Positions 33,763-42,860 are shown, numbered from the stretch's first letter. The stretch: 64,000 bases of DNA from Aquabacter sp040049275 (GCF_040049275.1 NZ_JBDZDT010000006.1:434001-498000), one strand, 5' to 3'. Notes: generated by a model from the letters alone, not told the origin. A program made the numbers and translations.

Positions 33763-35073
33763 ATGAAACTGACGGATTGGCTGGAAAGCACCGGAACGAC
33801 ACGCAGCGCCTTCGCGCGGCAGGTGGGGCTCTCGCCCGCCAGCGTGACGTCCTTGTGCAACGATGCCCGCGCCTGGGTCTCCCGCGAGACGGCAGAGCGC
33901 ATCGCGGAAGCCACCGGCCAAGCCGTCACCCCCAATGACCTTCTCGGCCTAGCGCCGCCGCGCATTCGAGGTGTTCCCGTGACCGACAGCGCCCAGTCCC
34001 GCGTCCAATCCGCCATCGAGGCCATCGCGCGCGGGGACATTGTCGTCGTGACCGACGATGACGACCGCGAGAATGAAGGCGACCTCATCCTCGCCGCCTC
34101 CCTCACGACGCCGGAGAAGATGGCGTTCGTGATCCGCAATACTTCCGGCATCGTCTGCACCCCCCTGCCCCCGTCCGAGGCGAAGCGCCTGCGGCTGGAG
34201 CCCATGGTGGCGAACAATGACGCGCCCATGGGCACCGCCTTCACGGTCTCCGTGGACGTGAAGCACGGCACCACCACCGGCATCTCGGCCGAGGAGCGCA
34301 CGAATACGGTGCGCGCGCTTGCCAACCCAAACATGGGCGCCGCCGATTTCGTGCGGCCGGGCCATGTCTTCCCCCTCATCGCCAAGGAAGGTGGCGTACT
34401 CATGCGCTCCGGCCACACCGAGGCGGCAGTGGACCTGTGCCGGCTGGCCGGCCTGCCCCCGGTGGGCGTCATCGCCGAGCTGGTGAATGATGACGGCACC
34501 GTCCAGCGGGGCGCGCAGGTGACGGCCTTTGCGGACAAGCACAGCCTCGTGCGCATCTCGGTGGCGGACCTCATCGCCTATCGTCAGGCGCGCGAGAAGC
34601 TGGTGTCCCGCTCGGCGGAATTCCCGGTCCCGACCTCCATCGGCGAGATGAAGGGCTATTCCTTCCTCACCCCGTTCGAGAGCGTGAACCACCTCGCCGT
34701 GGTGCTCGGCCGCATCGGTGACGGGGAGAACGTCCTGGTGCGCCTGCATCGTGCCGACCCCATCGCCGACGCGTTCGGCGGCGCGAAGACGGTGCAGAAG
34801 GCGCTGGAGCGCATCCAGGCGGAGGGCCGGGGCGTGCTCGTCTATCTCCGCGACGGCACCTCGGGCGTGCCCGCCACCGCCATGGGCCATTCCGACAAGA
34901 GCGCCAGCGAGGCGGAGCGCGACCAGCATTGGCGGGAAGTGGGCCTCGGCGCACAGATCCTGCGAGACCTCGGCGTGGTCTCCATCCGCCTTCTGGCCTC
35001 GAAGGCGCGGACCTATGTGGGCTTGGCCGGCTTCGGCATCGAGATCGTGGAGACCGAATCCCTCGATTCGTGA
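33763..35073 (+). CDS. ribB: 3,4-dihydroxy-2-butanone 4-phosphate synthase with N-terminal HTH and inactive RibA-like C-terminus
   Basis: A 436-residue protein with three parts. Residues ~1-60 are a Cro/CI-type helix-turn-helix (RSAFARQVGLSPASVTSLCN, then SRETAERIAEATG). Residues ~75-280 are the DHBP synthase that makes the four-carbon riboflavin precursor from ribulose 5-phosphate, with DDDDRENEGDLI, FVRPGHVFPL and SGHTEAAVDLCRLAGL. Residues ~290-436 resemble GTP cyclohydrolase II but lack its zinc cysteines (HSDKSASEAERDQHWREVGLGAQIL), as in RibBX-type proteins. No ribosome-binding site is visible before the ATG, so a leaderless transcript is possible. The HTH plus two palindromes just upstream suggest autoregulation. 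No FMN riboswitch fits in the 68-bp gap. Confidence 0.93.
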   Translation: MKLTDWLESTGTTRSAFARQVGLSPASVTSLCNDARAWVSRETAERIAEATGQAVTPNDLLGLAPPRIRGVPVTDSAQSRVQSAIEAIARGDIVVVTDDDDRENEGDLILAASLTTPEKMAFVIRNTSGIVCTPLPPSEAKRLRLEPMVANNDAPMGTAFTVSVDVKHGTTTGISAEERTNTVRALANPNMGAADFVRPGHVFPLIAKEGGVLMRSGHTEAAVDLCRLAGLPPVGVIAELVNDDGTVQRGAQVTAFADKHSLVRISVADLIAYRQAREKLVSRSAEFPVPTSIGEMKGYSFLTPFESVNHLAVVLGRIGDGENVLVRLHRADPIADAFGGAKTVQKALERIQAEGRGVLVYLRDGTSGVPATAMGHSDKSASEAERDQHWREVGLGAQILRDLGVVSIRLLASKARTYVGLAGFGIEIVETESLDS

Positions 35074-35175
35074 CGCGCTGAAGAAACAGGCGGCTAACCT
35101 CTTCCTCACGGGGCGGCTTGGTGGCAGCATGATGCGACGCATCATTCCTGCTGCCGTTCCCTTTAGGAGGAAGCC

Positions 35176-36003
35176 ATGGCTCAGCGGAAGTTGGGTGTCG
35201 CTGTCTTTCTCGCAGCCCTGGCCTGGGCGCTCGCGCCTGCGACCGCTTCCGCCGCGCCGGCCCAGAAGGCTGACAATGTGGTGGACGTCCAGCTCGTCCT
35301 GGCGGTGGACATTTCCTATTCCATGGACCCGGACGAGCAAGCCTTGCAACGCGAGGGCTATGCGGCGGCGCTGATTTCCAGCGAGTTCCTGGACGCCCTC
35401 AAGCTCGGCCCCAACGGGCGGATCGCGGTGACCTATGTGGAATGGGCCGGCGAAAGCGAGCAGCGGGTGATATTGCCGTGGCAGATCGTCGACGGCCCGG
35501 CGAGCGCGAAGGCGCTCTCCGACGCCATCCTCGCGACGCCGCTGCGGCGGGCCTATCGCACATCCATTTCCGGCGCCCTGCTGTTCTCCTCCAAGCTGTT
35601 CCAGTCCAGCGGCTATCGCGGCCTGCGCAACGTGATCGACGTGTCCGGTGACGGGGTCAACAATCAGGGCCCGCCGGTGACGCGGGTGCGCGACGAGGTG
35701 GTGAGCCGCGGCGTCACCATCAACGGCCTGCCCTTGCTGCTGAAACGGGGCACCAATTCCGCCATGGATGTGCCGGAGCTGGACCTCTACTATGAGGATT
35801 GCGTCATCGGCGGCGCCGGGGCTTTCGTCATCCCGGTGCGCTCCACGGCGGAGTTCGCCCGCGCCATCAAGACCAAGCTGGTGCTGGAAGTGGCCGGAGT
35901 GAAGCCCCCATCCGCGTCATCGCGCGTCGTACCGGTGGTGGACCCCGCCCGCGTCTCCTGCCTTGTGGGCGAGCGCATGTGGCAAGAGCACTGGAACAAT
36001 TGA
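35176..36003 (+). CDS. DUF1194 secreted von Willebrand factor A-like protein
   Basis: A 275-residue exported protein with signal MAQRKLGVAVFLAALAWALAPATASA and AGGAGG before the ATG. The mature part is one VWA-like domain: MIDAS motif D-x-S-x-S in LAVDISYSMDPDEQ, then TSISGALLFSSKLF, VIDVSGDGVNNQGPPV, and a VIPVRSTAEFARAI end. DUF1194 proteins are common in Hyphomicrobiales; their role is unknown but a periplasmic metal-dependent adhesion function is suggested by the fold. It is 102 bp after ribB. Confidence 0.88.
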   Translation: MAQRKLGVAVFLAALAWALAPATASAAPAQKADNVVDVQLVLAVDISYSMDPDEQALQREGYAAALISSEFLDALKLGPNGRIAVTYVEWAGESEQRVILPWQIVDGPASAKALSDAILATPLRRAYRTSISGALLFSSKLFQSSGYRGLRNVIDVSGDGVNNQGPPVTRVRDEVVSRGVTINGLPLLLKRGTNSAMDVPELDLYYEDCVIGGAGAFVIPVRSTAEFARAIKTKLVLEVAGVKPPSASSRVVPVVDPARVSCLVGERMWQEHWNN

Positions 36004-36043
36004 GGCCGGCCGGATTCCTTTGCCCACGTAGCAACTAAACAAC

Positions 36044-36138
36044 CGTCATGCCCGGGCTTGGCCCGGGCATCCACGTCCCACCGTTCGCTCAGCACATGCG
36101 GAGCCGCGTGGATGGCCGGGACAAGCCCGGCCATGACG
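36044..36138. repeat. Palindromic intergenic repeat, family A copy 2
   Basis: Best-preserved copy, 95 bp. Ends CGTCATG (36044-36050) and CATGACG (36132-36138) are terminal inverted repeats. Internal hairpin 1 has arms ATGCCCGGGC/GCCCGGGCAT (36048-36070); hairpin 2 has arms ATGGCCGGG/CCCGGCCAT (36112-36134). The spacer is unique. It lies between convergent DUF1194 and DUF4142 genes. Confidence 0.85.
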
Positions 36139-36176
36139 TGACGGCTTTCACGTTGCAGCTTACTTAGAGCTGCCCC

Positions 36177-36749
36177 TCACTTCTTCTGAGCGGCGGCCAG
36201 CTCGTAGCACATCTGAAGATGCATCTCGATCATGGGCAGGGTCTTCTTGGCGAAGGCCTGCACCACCTTGTTGTCCCCGCCCTTGGCATAGCCGGCGAAG
36301 AGGCCCACCGCATCCTGGTGGCCCTTGGTCTGGGCGGCGATGTAGTCCGCCTCAAAGGTCGCGCCCTCTTCGGACTTCAGGCGCGCCATGATCTTGTCCA
36401 GCTCGTCGCCGAGGCCCGCCGGCGGGGTGATGCCGGTATTCGCCTTGCCCAGGGCCGCGACGTAGTTCTTCCCGATCTGGGTGTGGTCCTTGATCATCTT
36501 CTTGGCGAAGGCGACGATCTTCTTGTTCTTGGTCTTGGTCAGCGCGAGCTGGCTCGACACGATCTCGAACTGGTTGGCGGCGGCGGCGGTCTCCACGAAC
36601 GCCTTGGTGCTCGGCACGGTCGCGGCGGCGGCGAGAGCGGCCGGCGTGGGACCGGCGGCGGCGGCCGTCGGCATGCTCATGGTCTGCGCGGAAGCCAGCG
36701 TGGCGCTCAAAGCCAAGGCCACGGCGGAGGCGAAAATAACAGCCCTCAT
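36177..36749 (-). CDS. DUF4142 secreted four-helix protein
   Basis: A 190-residue protein with a signal peptide (MRAVIFASAVALALSATLASA) and an Ala-rich linker, then a DUF4142 ferritin-like helical domain: TKAFVETAAAANQFEIVSSQLALTKTKNKKIVAFAKKMIKDHTQ, YIAAQTKGHQDAVGLFAGYAKGGDN and LPMIEMHLQM, with the histidines spaced as in the family. The role is unknown; relatives are often stress-induced and envelope-located. The ATG at 36749 has GGAGAGGG upstream. Confidence 0.85.
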   Translation of the reverse strand: MRAVIFASAVALALSATLASAQTMSMPTAAAAGPTPAALAAAATVPSTKAFVETAAAANQFEIVSSQLALTKTKNKKIVAFAKKMIKDHTQIGKNYVAALGKANTGITPPAGLGDELDKIMARLKSEEGATFEADYIAAQTKGHQDAVGLFAGYAKGGDNKVVQAFAKKTLPMIEMHLQMCYELAAAQKK

Positions 36750-36847
36750 TGCCCTCTCCCCGAAAAGGATACCGCCTCTTTCTAGCCCTTTTTCGGGGCA
36801 CGGCACCAGCCCCCTTCCGCATGCCTCGCGGGCATTAAGGCTCTGGC

Positions 36848-38062
36848 TTAGCGCTGGAAATGGCCCACCAGCTCCACGTGCGGCGAATAGCGGAACTGAT
36901 CCACCGGGGTGACATGTCGCAGGCGGAATCCCCCTTCCGCCAGGAGCCGCGCATCGCGGGCGAAGGTGGAGGCGCTGCAGGAGACATAGGCGATGCGATC
37001 GAGCTTCGCCCGCGCCAGTTCCCGCGCCTGCGCTTCCGCCCCCTGGCGCGGCGGGTCGATGACCACCGCGTCGAACCGGGCAAGCTCCTCCGCCAGCAAA
37101 GGCCGGCGGAACAGGTCGCGCACCTCCGCCTCGACGCCCTTCAGGCCGGGCGCCGACGCACGGGCGAGCGCGGCGATGGCGCCCGCATTGTTCTCATAGG
37201 CCGCAACGCGGGCGGTCTCGGCGAGGCGCAAGGCGAAGGTGCCGACGCCGCAGAACAGGTCCGCCACGCTCTTGGCACCCGCCACGATGGAGAGGGCCAG
37301 CATCGCCAGGGCCTCCTCCCCGGCCTGCGTCGCCTGGAGGAAAGACGCCGGCGGCAGATGCACCCGCGCCCGGCCCATGGTGACGAACGGCGCCTCGTGC
37401 TGCGCCACCAATTCCCCATGTCGGGTGAGGCGGGCGAGGCGGAAGGTTTGGGCGATGGCGCCGAGATCCATGGCGATCATGGGCGGGAGGGGGCCGGAGC
37501 CCCGCACATCCATGTCCATTCCCGCCTCGGTAGCGGTGACGTGGAGGTCGAGCGGCTTCTTCAGGGGTGCCAGCGCCTCGGCCACTGCCCGCGCGGCCGG
37601 CAGGGCCTGGTCCAGCGCCGGGGCCAGCACCGGGCATTCCACGATGGGCACCATGGAATGGGATTTGCGCTCGGCGAAGCCCACGATGGTCCGCGCGCCC
37701 GCCTGCCGCGCATGGAAGATCACGCGCCGCCGCCCAGCCCCATGGGCATCCACCAGCGGCGCAATCTCCGTCTCGATGCCTTCCCACCGGAGCGCCTGGA
37801 CCACCAGATCCCGCTTCCAGCGCTGGTAGGCCCCCGCCTCCCAATGCTGGAGCAGGCAGCCGCCGCAAATGCCGAAATGGCCGCATTCAGGCGCGACGCG
37901 CTCAAGGCTCGCGGAGAGGATCCGCTCCACCTTGAGCTTGTCCTTCTCGCGCACCCCGCTCACCCGCTCGCCCGGCAGGGTATAAGGCGCGAACAGGGAG
38001 CCGTCCTCGGCCTCGATAATGCCGTCGCCCTGTGCGCCCATGCGCGCCACAACCGCCTCCAT
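36848..38062 (-). CDS. RumA/RlmD-family rRNA m5U methyltransferase
   Basis: SAM-dependent uracil-C5 methyltransferase of 23S rRNA. An N-terminal TRAM-like part (residues ~1-60, GDGIIEAEDGSLFAPYTLPGERV) is followed by iron-sulfur cysteines CGHFGICGGC. The catalytic domain has the SAM motif SVADLFCGVGTFALRLA, the DPPRQG loop and the catalytic Cys in IAYVSCSASTFARD. The usual sequence at this place is SCNPATLARD, so the neighbouring residues are variant. Length 404 aa. The start at 38062 overlaps the tlyA stop (ATGA). The exact rRNA position (747 or 1939) cannot be told. Confidence 0.88.
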   Translation of the reverse strand: MEAVVARMGAQGDGIIEAEDGSLFAPYTLPGERVSGVREKDKLKVERILSASLERVAPECGHFGICGGCLLQHWEAGAYQRWKRDLVVQALRWEGIETEIAPLVDAHGAGRRRVIFHARQAGARTIVGFAERKSHSMVPIVECPVLAPALDQALPAARAVAEALAPLKKPLDLHVTATEAGMDMDVRGSGPLPPMIAMDLGAIAQTFRLARLTRHGELVAQHEAPFVTMGRARVHLPPASFLQATQAGEEALAMLALSIVAGAKSVADLFCGVGTFALRLAETARVAAYENNAGAIAALARASAPGLKGVEAEVRDLFRRPLLAEELARFDAVVIDPPRQGAEAQARELARAKLDRIAYVSCSASTFARDARLLAEGGFRLRHVTPVDQFRYSPHVELVGHFQR

Positions 38063-38790
38063 CACGCTCGCTCTGCTCCGATCAGGAATTCGCGGTTGCC
38101 GTCGCCGCCTTCGATGGGCGAGGGGATGAGGCCGACAACCCGCCATCCCAGCGCCGATACCTCCGCCGAGACGCGCGCGCAAACTTCCTCATGCACCGCC
38201 GCGTCGCGCACGATGCCCTTCTTCACCCGCGCCGGGCCCGCCTCGAACTGCGGCTTCACCAATGCCGCAAGGCGGGCGCCCTCCCCCGCCAGGCTCAAGG
38301 CGGCCGGCAGCACCAGCGAAAGGGAAATGAAGCTCACATCCACCACCACGAGATCCACGGGCTCCGGCACAAGCTCCCGCGACAGGGAGCGGGCGTCCGT
38401 GCCTTCGAACAATTGCACTTCCGGGCGCGCGCGCAGGCGCGGATGGAACTGGTCGTGCCCGACATCCACCGCATAGACCCGCCTGGCGCCGCGCGCGAGC
38501 AGCACATCGGTGAACCCGCCTGTCGAGGCGCCCACATCCAGCGCGATGCAGCCTTCGGGATTGAAGCCGAAGGCATCCAGCGCGGCTTGCAGCTTCAGGC
38601 CGCCGCGCGAGACGAAGGGATGGGCCTCTTGCGCCAGCAGCACCGCATCCTCGGCCACTTCCTCGGAGGGTTTTGTGGCGGCCACACCGTCCACCCGCAC
38701 CAGCCCCGCCCGCACCGCCGCCTGCGCGCGGGCCCGGCTGTCGAACAGGCCGCGCGCCACCAGCAGCTTATCGATGCGCTGACGCGTCAT
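38062..38790 (-). CDS. tlyA: TlyA-family 16S/23S rRNA 2'-O-methyltransferase
   Basis: Methylates ribose 2'-OH in rRNA in the family's characterised members. An N-terminal S4 RNA-binding domain (RIDKLLVARGLFDSRARAQAAVRAGLVRVDG) is followed by an FtsJ-like domain with SAM motif ALDVGASTGGFTDVLLARGA and VDLVVVDVSFISLSLVLPA, then LVKPQFEAG. Length 242 aa. In related genomes it lies beside dxs and rlmD; here two secreted-protein genes on the other strand have come between it and dxs. Confidence 0.9.
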   Translation of the reverse strand: MTRQRIDKLLVARGLFDSRARAQAAVRAGLVRVDGVAATKPSEEVAEDAVLLAQEAHPFVSRGGLKLQAALDAFGFNPEGCIALDVGASTGGFTDVLLARGARRVYAVDVGHDQFHPRLRARPEVQLFEGTDARSLSRELVPEPVDLVVVDVSFISLSLVLPAALSLAGEGARLAALVKPQFEAGPARVKKGIVRDAAVHEEVCARVSAEVSALGWRVVGLIPSPIEGGDGNREFLIGAERA

Positions 38791-39046
38791 TTAACCCTAC
38801 CCTGATACGCCCCTAGGAAAGATCGTGAAACCGCGCCACCATCTCGCCATGGTGACCCTTCTAAAGGATGGTCGTGCGGTAAGATAGCAGAGCGTCGGCG
38901 GGGGCAATCCCACTGCCGGACCTTGACCCATCTCCCCGCGCCCGCGACGTTTTTTCCCTGAACCATCAAGCGACCTTCGCAGTTGAATGTCCGCCGTGAC
39001 GCCCGAAGCGTATCGGCACCATGCAGCCGTCGGGATCGGAGTCCGC

Positions 39047-39604
39047 ATGCGCCCAGTGCCAGCGCTTTTCGGCGCGCTTCTGATCACTTTTGGCCTCGGC
39101 ACCGCCGAGGCGGCGACATCCACGGCCAAGACCAAGTCCACGAAATCCACCACCGCAAAACCGTCGGCACCGGTCGACACCCGGGTCTGGAGCGTCGTCC
39201 GCGGCGAGGGCACCTATGTGCTGCGCTTCGGCCAGCCTCGCGACCCCGACCCCGTCTTCGCCGCCACCTGCCAGCCCTCTGCGCAATTGCTCCAGATCGC
39301 CATCGAGGTGGAGGGAAAGCCGTTCGCCTCCGGTGATGGCGTCCCGCTGTCGCTCACCAATGGCAAGCGGCGGCTTGAGCTTGCGGCCACCGCCTTCCTC
39401 GGCTCCAGCGACGGGGCGCTGGTGGTGGAGGCCGCCGTGGCCCTGGAGCCGCGCGTGTTCGATCTGTTCCGTGCGGGCGACACCCTCAACGCGAAGATGC
39501 CGGCGGCGATCCCGAAAATGCCGAGCGTCAACCAGAGCTTTCCTCTGGCCAATGCGCGAGCGCGCCTCGCCGACTTCGAGGCGTCCTGCCTTTCCCGGCG
39601 CTAA
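39047..39604 (+). CDS. Secreted protein of unknown function (related to the next gene)
   Basis: A 185-residue protein with a signal peptide (MRPVPALFGALLITFGLGTAEA) and a Ser/Thr/Lys-rich linker. The mature domain has TYVLRFGQPRDPDPVFAATCQPSAQLLQIAIEVEG, and a C-terminal ASC. The pattern L-x-F-G-x-P-x-x-x-D-x-x-F-x-x-x-C recurs in the following gene. I do not recognise a characterised relative. The start at 39047 is chosen because the signal peptide begins there; an ATG at 38987 is also in frame. Confidence 0.65.
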   Translation: MRPVPALFGALLITFGLGTAEAATSTAKTKSTKSTTAKPSAPVDTRVWSVVRGEGTYVLRFGQPRDPDPVFAATCQPSAQLLQIAIEVEGKPFASGDGVPLSLTNGKRRLELAATAFLGSSDGALVVEAAVALEPRVFDLFRAGDTLNAKMPAAIPKMPSVNQSFPLANARARLADFEASCLSRR

Positions 39605-39678
39605 CCAAGCTTCCGACTTCGGCTTTCCCTTTGCCGACGTCCGTCTATGATCCCGCGCGAACTGACAAGGAACACGCC

Positions 39679-40137
39679 ATGAAATGCGCGGCCCTCGCCC
39701 TTACGCTCCTCGCCGCCTCGGCTTTGCCGGCGGCCGCCCAGGTCAAGATGTCCTGGGGGACCACCGACACCGACACGGGGTCGGTGCTGTTCTTCGGCGT
39801 GCCCGAGACCGACAACTCCTTCATTTCCTTCACCTGCGACCGCGGCAACGCCACCGTGCTGGTCAGCTCGCACATCGGCTCCAAGGGCCTGAAGGCCAAC
39901 GATCCCGCGAAGATCATCCTCACCGCCGGCAAGGTGAAGAAGGAGTTCTCCGGAAAGGGCGTCGCCAACGATGAAGCCGCGTCCGTGGACGTGGATGCCG
40001 GCGGCAAGCTGGCCGATATCAAGGCCGTCCTCGCCGGCGGCAAGCTGCTGGTGATCGAGACCAAGGGCGTCAAGCAGCAGGTGGTGCTCGACGGCGCAGT
40101 GGACGCCTACGGCCAGTTCGAGGGCGCCTGCAAATAG
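39679..40137 (+). CDS. Secreted protein of unknown function
   Basis: A 152-residue exported protein (MKCAALALTLLAASALPAAA signal, ACAAGGA upstream). The mature part is a small beta-rich domain: SVLFFGVPETDNSFISFTCDRGNATVLVSSHIG, IILTAGKVKKEFSGKG, and a C-terminal EGACK. The two Cys are likely to pair. The arrangement of FG-P-x-T-D and the FTC cysteine resembles the upstream gene, suggesting a divergent tandem pair. Function unknown. Confidence 0.68.
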   Translation: MKCAALALTLLAASALPAAAQVKMSWGTTDTDTGSVLFFGVPETDNSFISFTCDRGNATVLVSSHIGSKGLKANDPAKIILTAGKVKKEFSGKGVANDEAASVDVDAGGKLADIKAVLAGGKLLVIETKGVKQQVVLDGAVDAYGQFEGACK

Positions 40138-40163
40138 GCGCCGCCAATTAGGCGCTCAACGCG

Positions 40164-42086
40164 TCACGCGCGCCGGGTGATCGGCGCGCGCGCCTCGGCG
40201 GGGCCGAGCAGCGACAAGGCCTTCGCCGTGATGGCATCGGCATCGAGCCCGGCCATGGCGATCTGATGCGCCGGGCTGTCATGGTCCATGTAGGTGTCGG
40301 GCAGCACCATGGAGCGCAGCTTGAAGCCGCGATCCAGCGCGCCGGCATCGCTCAGAAGCTGCATCACCTGGCTGCCGAAGCCGCCCACCGATCCCTCTTC
40401 CACCGTGATCATCGCTCCGTGCTCGCGGGCGAGCCGCAGCATCAGCGCGCTGTCGATGGGCTTTGCGAAACGGGCATCCGCCACCGTCGCCGACAGGCCG
40501 ATGGCTGCCAGCTGGTCAGCCGCCTCCATGCAGGCCGCAAGCCGCGTGCCCAATGAGACGAGCGCGATATCCGTGCCCTCGCGCAGCACACGCCCGCGGC
40601 CGATGGGCAGCACCTCGCCCTGGTCCGGCCGCTCCACGCCCACGCCCTCGCCGCGCGGAAAACGGAAGGCGATGGGCCCTTCGTCGAACGCCACGGCGGT
40701 GGCGATCATATGGGTCAGCTCCGCCTCGTCGGCGGGGGCCATGATGGTGAAGCCCGGCAGGCAGGCGAGGAAGGCGACGTCATAGGCGCCCGCATGGGTC
40801 GCCCCGTCTGCCCCCACGAGTCCGGCCCGGTCGATGGCGAAGCGCACCGGCAGGCCCTGGATGGCGACGTCGTGCACCACCTGGTCATAGGCCCGCTGGA
40901 GGAAAGTGGAATAAAGCGCGCAGAAGGGCTTGTAGCCCTCGGTCGCGAGCCCGGCGGCAAACGTCACCGCGTGCTGCTCGGCGATGCCCACATCGAAGGT
41001 GCGCTCGGGATACGCCTGCCCGAACAGATCGAGCCCCGTACCCGAGGGCATGGCCGCGGTGATGGCGACGATCTTCTCGTCGCGCCGCGCCTCGCTGATG
41101 AGGCTCTCAGCGAACACGCGGGTATAGGACGGCGCATTGGACTTGGGCTTAACCTGCGTGCCCGTCACCACGTCGAACTTGACCACGCCGTGATACTTGT
41201 CGGCGGAGGCCTCGGCGGGGGCGTAGCCCTTGCCCTTCTGGGTCACCACATGCACCAGGATCGGCCCGGTCTTGGCGTCGCGCACATTGCGCAGCACCGG
41301 AAGCAGGTGCTCCAGATTGTGGCCGTCGATGGGGCCCACATAATAGAAGCCCATCTCCTCGAACAGCGTGCCGCCGGTCCAGAAGCCGCGCGCGAACTCC
41401 TCCGCCCGCTGCGCGCCGCGCTCCACGAACTTCGGCATGTGGCGGGAGAGCTGCTTGCCCAGCTCGCGCAGCGAGAGATAGGTGCGCCCGGAGATGAGCC
41501 GCGCCAGATAGGCCGACATGGCGCCCGTGGGCGGGGCGATGGACATGTCATTGTCGTTGAGGATGACGATGAGCCGGCTGTCCATGGCGCCGGCATTGTT
41601 CATCGCTTCATAGGCCATGCCCGCCGACATGGCGCCGTCTCCGATGACGCAAACGACGTTGCGGTCTTCCCCCGAGAGGTCGCGCGCCACCGCCATGCCG
41701 AGCCCGGCCGAGATGGAAGTGGAGGAATGGGCGGCGCCGAACGGGTCGTATTCGCTCTCGGACCTCCGGGTGAAGCCGGAAAGCCCCCCGCTCTGGCGCA
41801 GGGTGCGGATGCGGTCGCGCCGGCCGGTGAGAATCTTGTGGGGATAGGCTTGGTGCCCCACGTCCCAGATCAGCCGGTCGCGCGGGGTCTCGAAGACGTG
41901 GTGCAGCGCAACGGTGAGTTCCACCACGCCGAGCCCGGCGCCCAAATGCCCGCCCGTGACGGAAACCGCATCGATGGTCTCGGCGCGCAGCTCGTCGGCA
42001 AGCTGCTGCAGTTTCTCGTCCGGCAGCGCCCGCAGGTCGGCGGGCGAGGTCACCGTGTCGAGAAGCGGGGTCCTGGAAACCGTCAC
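40164..42086 (-). CDS. dxs: 1-deoxy-D-xylulose-5-phosphate synthase
   Basis: First enzyme of the MEP isoprenoid pathway (pyruvate + glyceraldehyde 3-phosphate). Thiamine-diphosphate site GDGAMSAGMAYEAMNNAG with Mg-binding Asn, catalytic His in DVGHQAYPHKILTG, and the transketolase-type DVGIAEQHAVTFAAGLA. The start GTG at 42086 (VTVSRTPLLDTV; GGAG 6 bases upstream) gives the usual 640 aa. The frame stays open about 100 more codons upstream, to 42389, but that part is Arg/Pro-rich, has no family similarity and is unlikely to be translated. Confidence 0.95.
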   Translation of the reverse strand: MTVSRTPLLDTVTSPADLRALPDEKLQQLADELRAETIDAVSVTGGHLGAGLGVVELTVALHHVFETPRDRLIWDVGHQAYPHKILTGRRDRIRTLRQSGGLSGFTRRSESEYDPFGAAHSSTSISAGLGMAVARDLSGEDRNVVCVIGDGAMSAGMAYEAMNNAGAMDSRLIVILNDNDMSIAPPTGAMSAYLARLISGRTYLSLRELGKQLSRHMPKFVERGAQRAEEFARGFWTGGTLFEEMGFYYVGPIDGHNLEHLLPVLRNVRDAKTGPILVHVVTQKGKGYAPAEASADKYHGVVKFDVVTGTQVKPKSNAPSYTRVFAESLISEARRDEKIVAITAAMPSGTGLDLFGQAYPERTFDVGIAEQHAVTFAAGLATEGYKPFCALYSTFLQRAYDQVVHDVAIQGLPVRFAIDRAGLVGADGATHAGAYDVAFLACLPGFTIMAPADEAELTHMIATAVAFDEGPIAFRFPRGEGVGVERPDQGEVLPIGRGRVLREGTDIALVSLGTRLAACMEAADQLAAIGLSATVADARFAKPIDSALMLRLAREHGAMITVEEGSVGGFGSQVMQLLSDAGALDRGFKLRSMVLPDTYMDHDSPAHQIAMAGLDADAITAKALSLLGPAEARAPITRRA

Positions 42087-42476
42087 GAAAAACTCCGCCC
42101 AATCGGCCGTCTTGGCGCTGGAGGGACCGGGCCGGTCCGACGGGACGGGCCGGGTCGGCGGTTTCTCCCGCGCAGGCCTTTGAGGCTTACACGGCTGCAC
42201 CGAAACGCGCAACGGATCAAGGAAATGGCCCCGTTTTGCGGCACCATCAGCGCAGCATCCGATAGTCCCGCGCCTCACCCACAGGAGCCCTAAATCTGGG
42301 AATAATTTTGGAAACAACAAGACGTATGTGCGGCATAGATTCGGCGTATAAAAGTATATTCTGAGCCAATTATAAGATTTTTTGCCCAAACAGTCCTAGA
42401 TGACATCATCCTCATTATTTCAGGAACCCTTCGCTACTCCCATCGTTCGAATTCGGGCATAGCATTGGAGAACATC
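42087..42476. other. Divergent intergenic region between dxs and the DUF1236 gene
   Basis: 390 bp. The first ~200 bp are GC-rich and form a meaningless extension of the dxs frame. 42295-42420 is notably AT-rich for this genome (TATAAAAGTATAT near 42347) and most likely holds the divergent promoters of dxs and the DUF1236 gene. I see no riboswitch, repeat or small gene. Confidence 0.4.
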
Positions 42477-42824
42477 ATGCGTGCTAACTTTGCAGTAGCG
42501 ACCATTGCCGCGCTTCTTGTCACAGCGCCGGCACTGGCCCAGACAAGCACCACCACCACCGTTTCGCCCAGCGGGTCCAGCTCGGTCTCCGTCACCACAG
42601 AGCAGCGCACCAAGATCCGCGATTATGTGGTCCGCGAGCAGCGTCCGTCGGTGGCCGCGCCGTCCGGCTTCACCGTTTCCACGGGTGCCACGGTCCCCCA
42701 AAGCGTTGAGCTCTATTCCTTCCCGTCCGACGTGGGCGTCAGCCGCTACCGCTATTCCGTGATCGGCGGCCAGACCGTGCTGGTGGAGCCCGGCACCCGG
42801 AAGGTCATCCAGATCATCGAGTAA
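42477..42824 (+). CDS. DUF1236 secreted protein
   Basis: A 115-residue protein with a signal peptide (MRANFAVATIAALLVTAPALA), a Thr/Ser-rich linker and a DUF1236 domain (TTEQRTKIRDYVVREQRP, then VPQSVELYSFPSDVG and a C-terminal YSVIGGQTVLVEPGTRKVIQII). DUF1236 is a short envelope domain common in Hyphomicrobiales, of unknown role. GGAG precedes the ATG at 42477; the in-frame TTG at 42465 is less likely. Confidence 0.85.
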   Translation: MRANFAVATIAALLVTAPALAQTSTTTTVSPSGSSSVSVTTEQRTKIRDYVVREQRPSVAAPSGFTVSTGATVPQSVELYSFPSDVGVSRYRYSVIGGQTVLVEPGTRKVIQIIE

Positions 42825-42860
42825 CCTGAACGTCAGCACACCGATGAAAGCGGGGCGTCG

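Noticed and set aside
42087..42389. N-terminal extension of dxs by about 100 codons
   Set aside because: Not similar to Dxs, Arg/Pro-rich and through an AT-rich promoter-like region; the GTG at 42086 has a proper ribosome-binding site.
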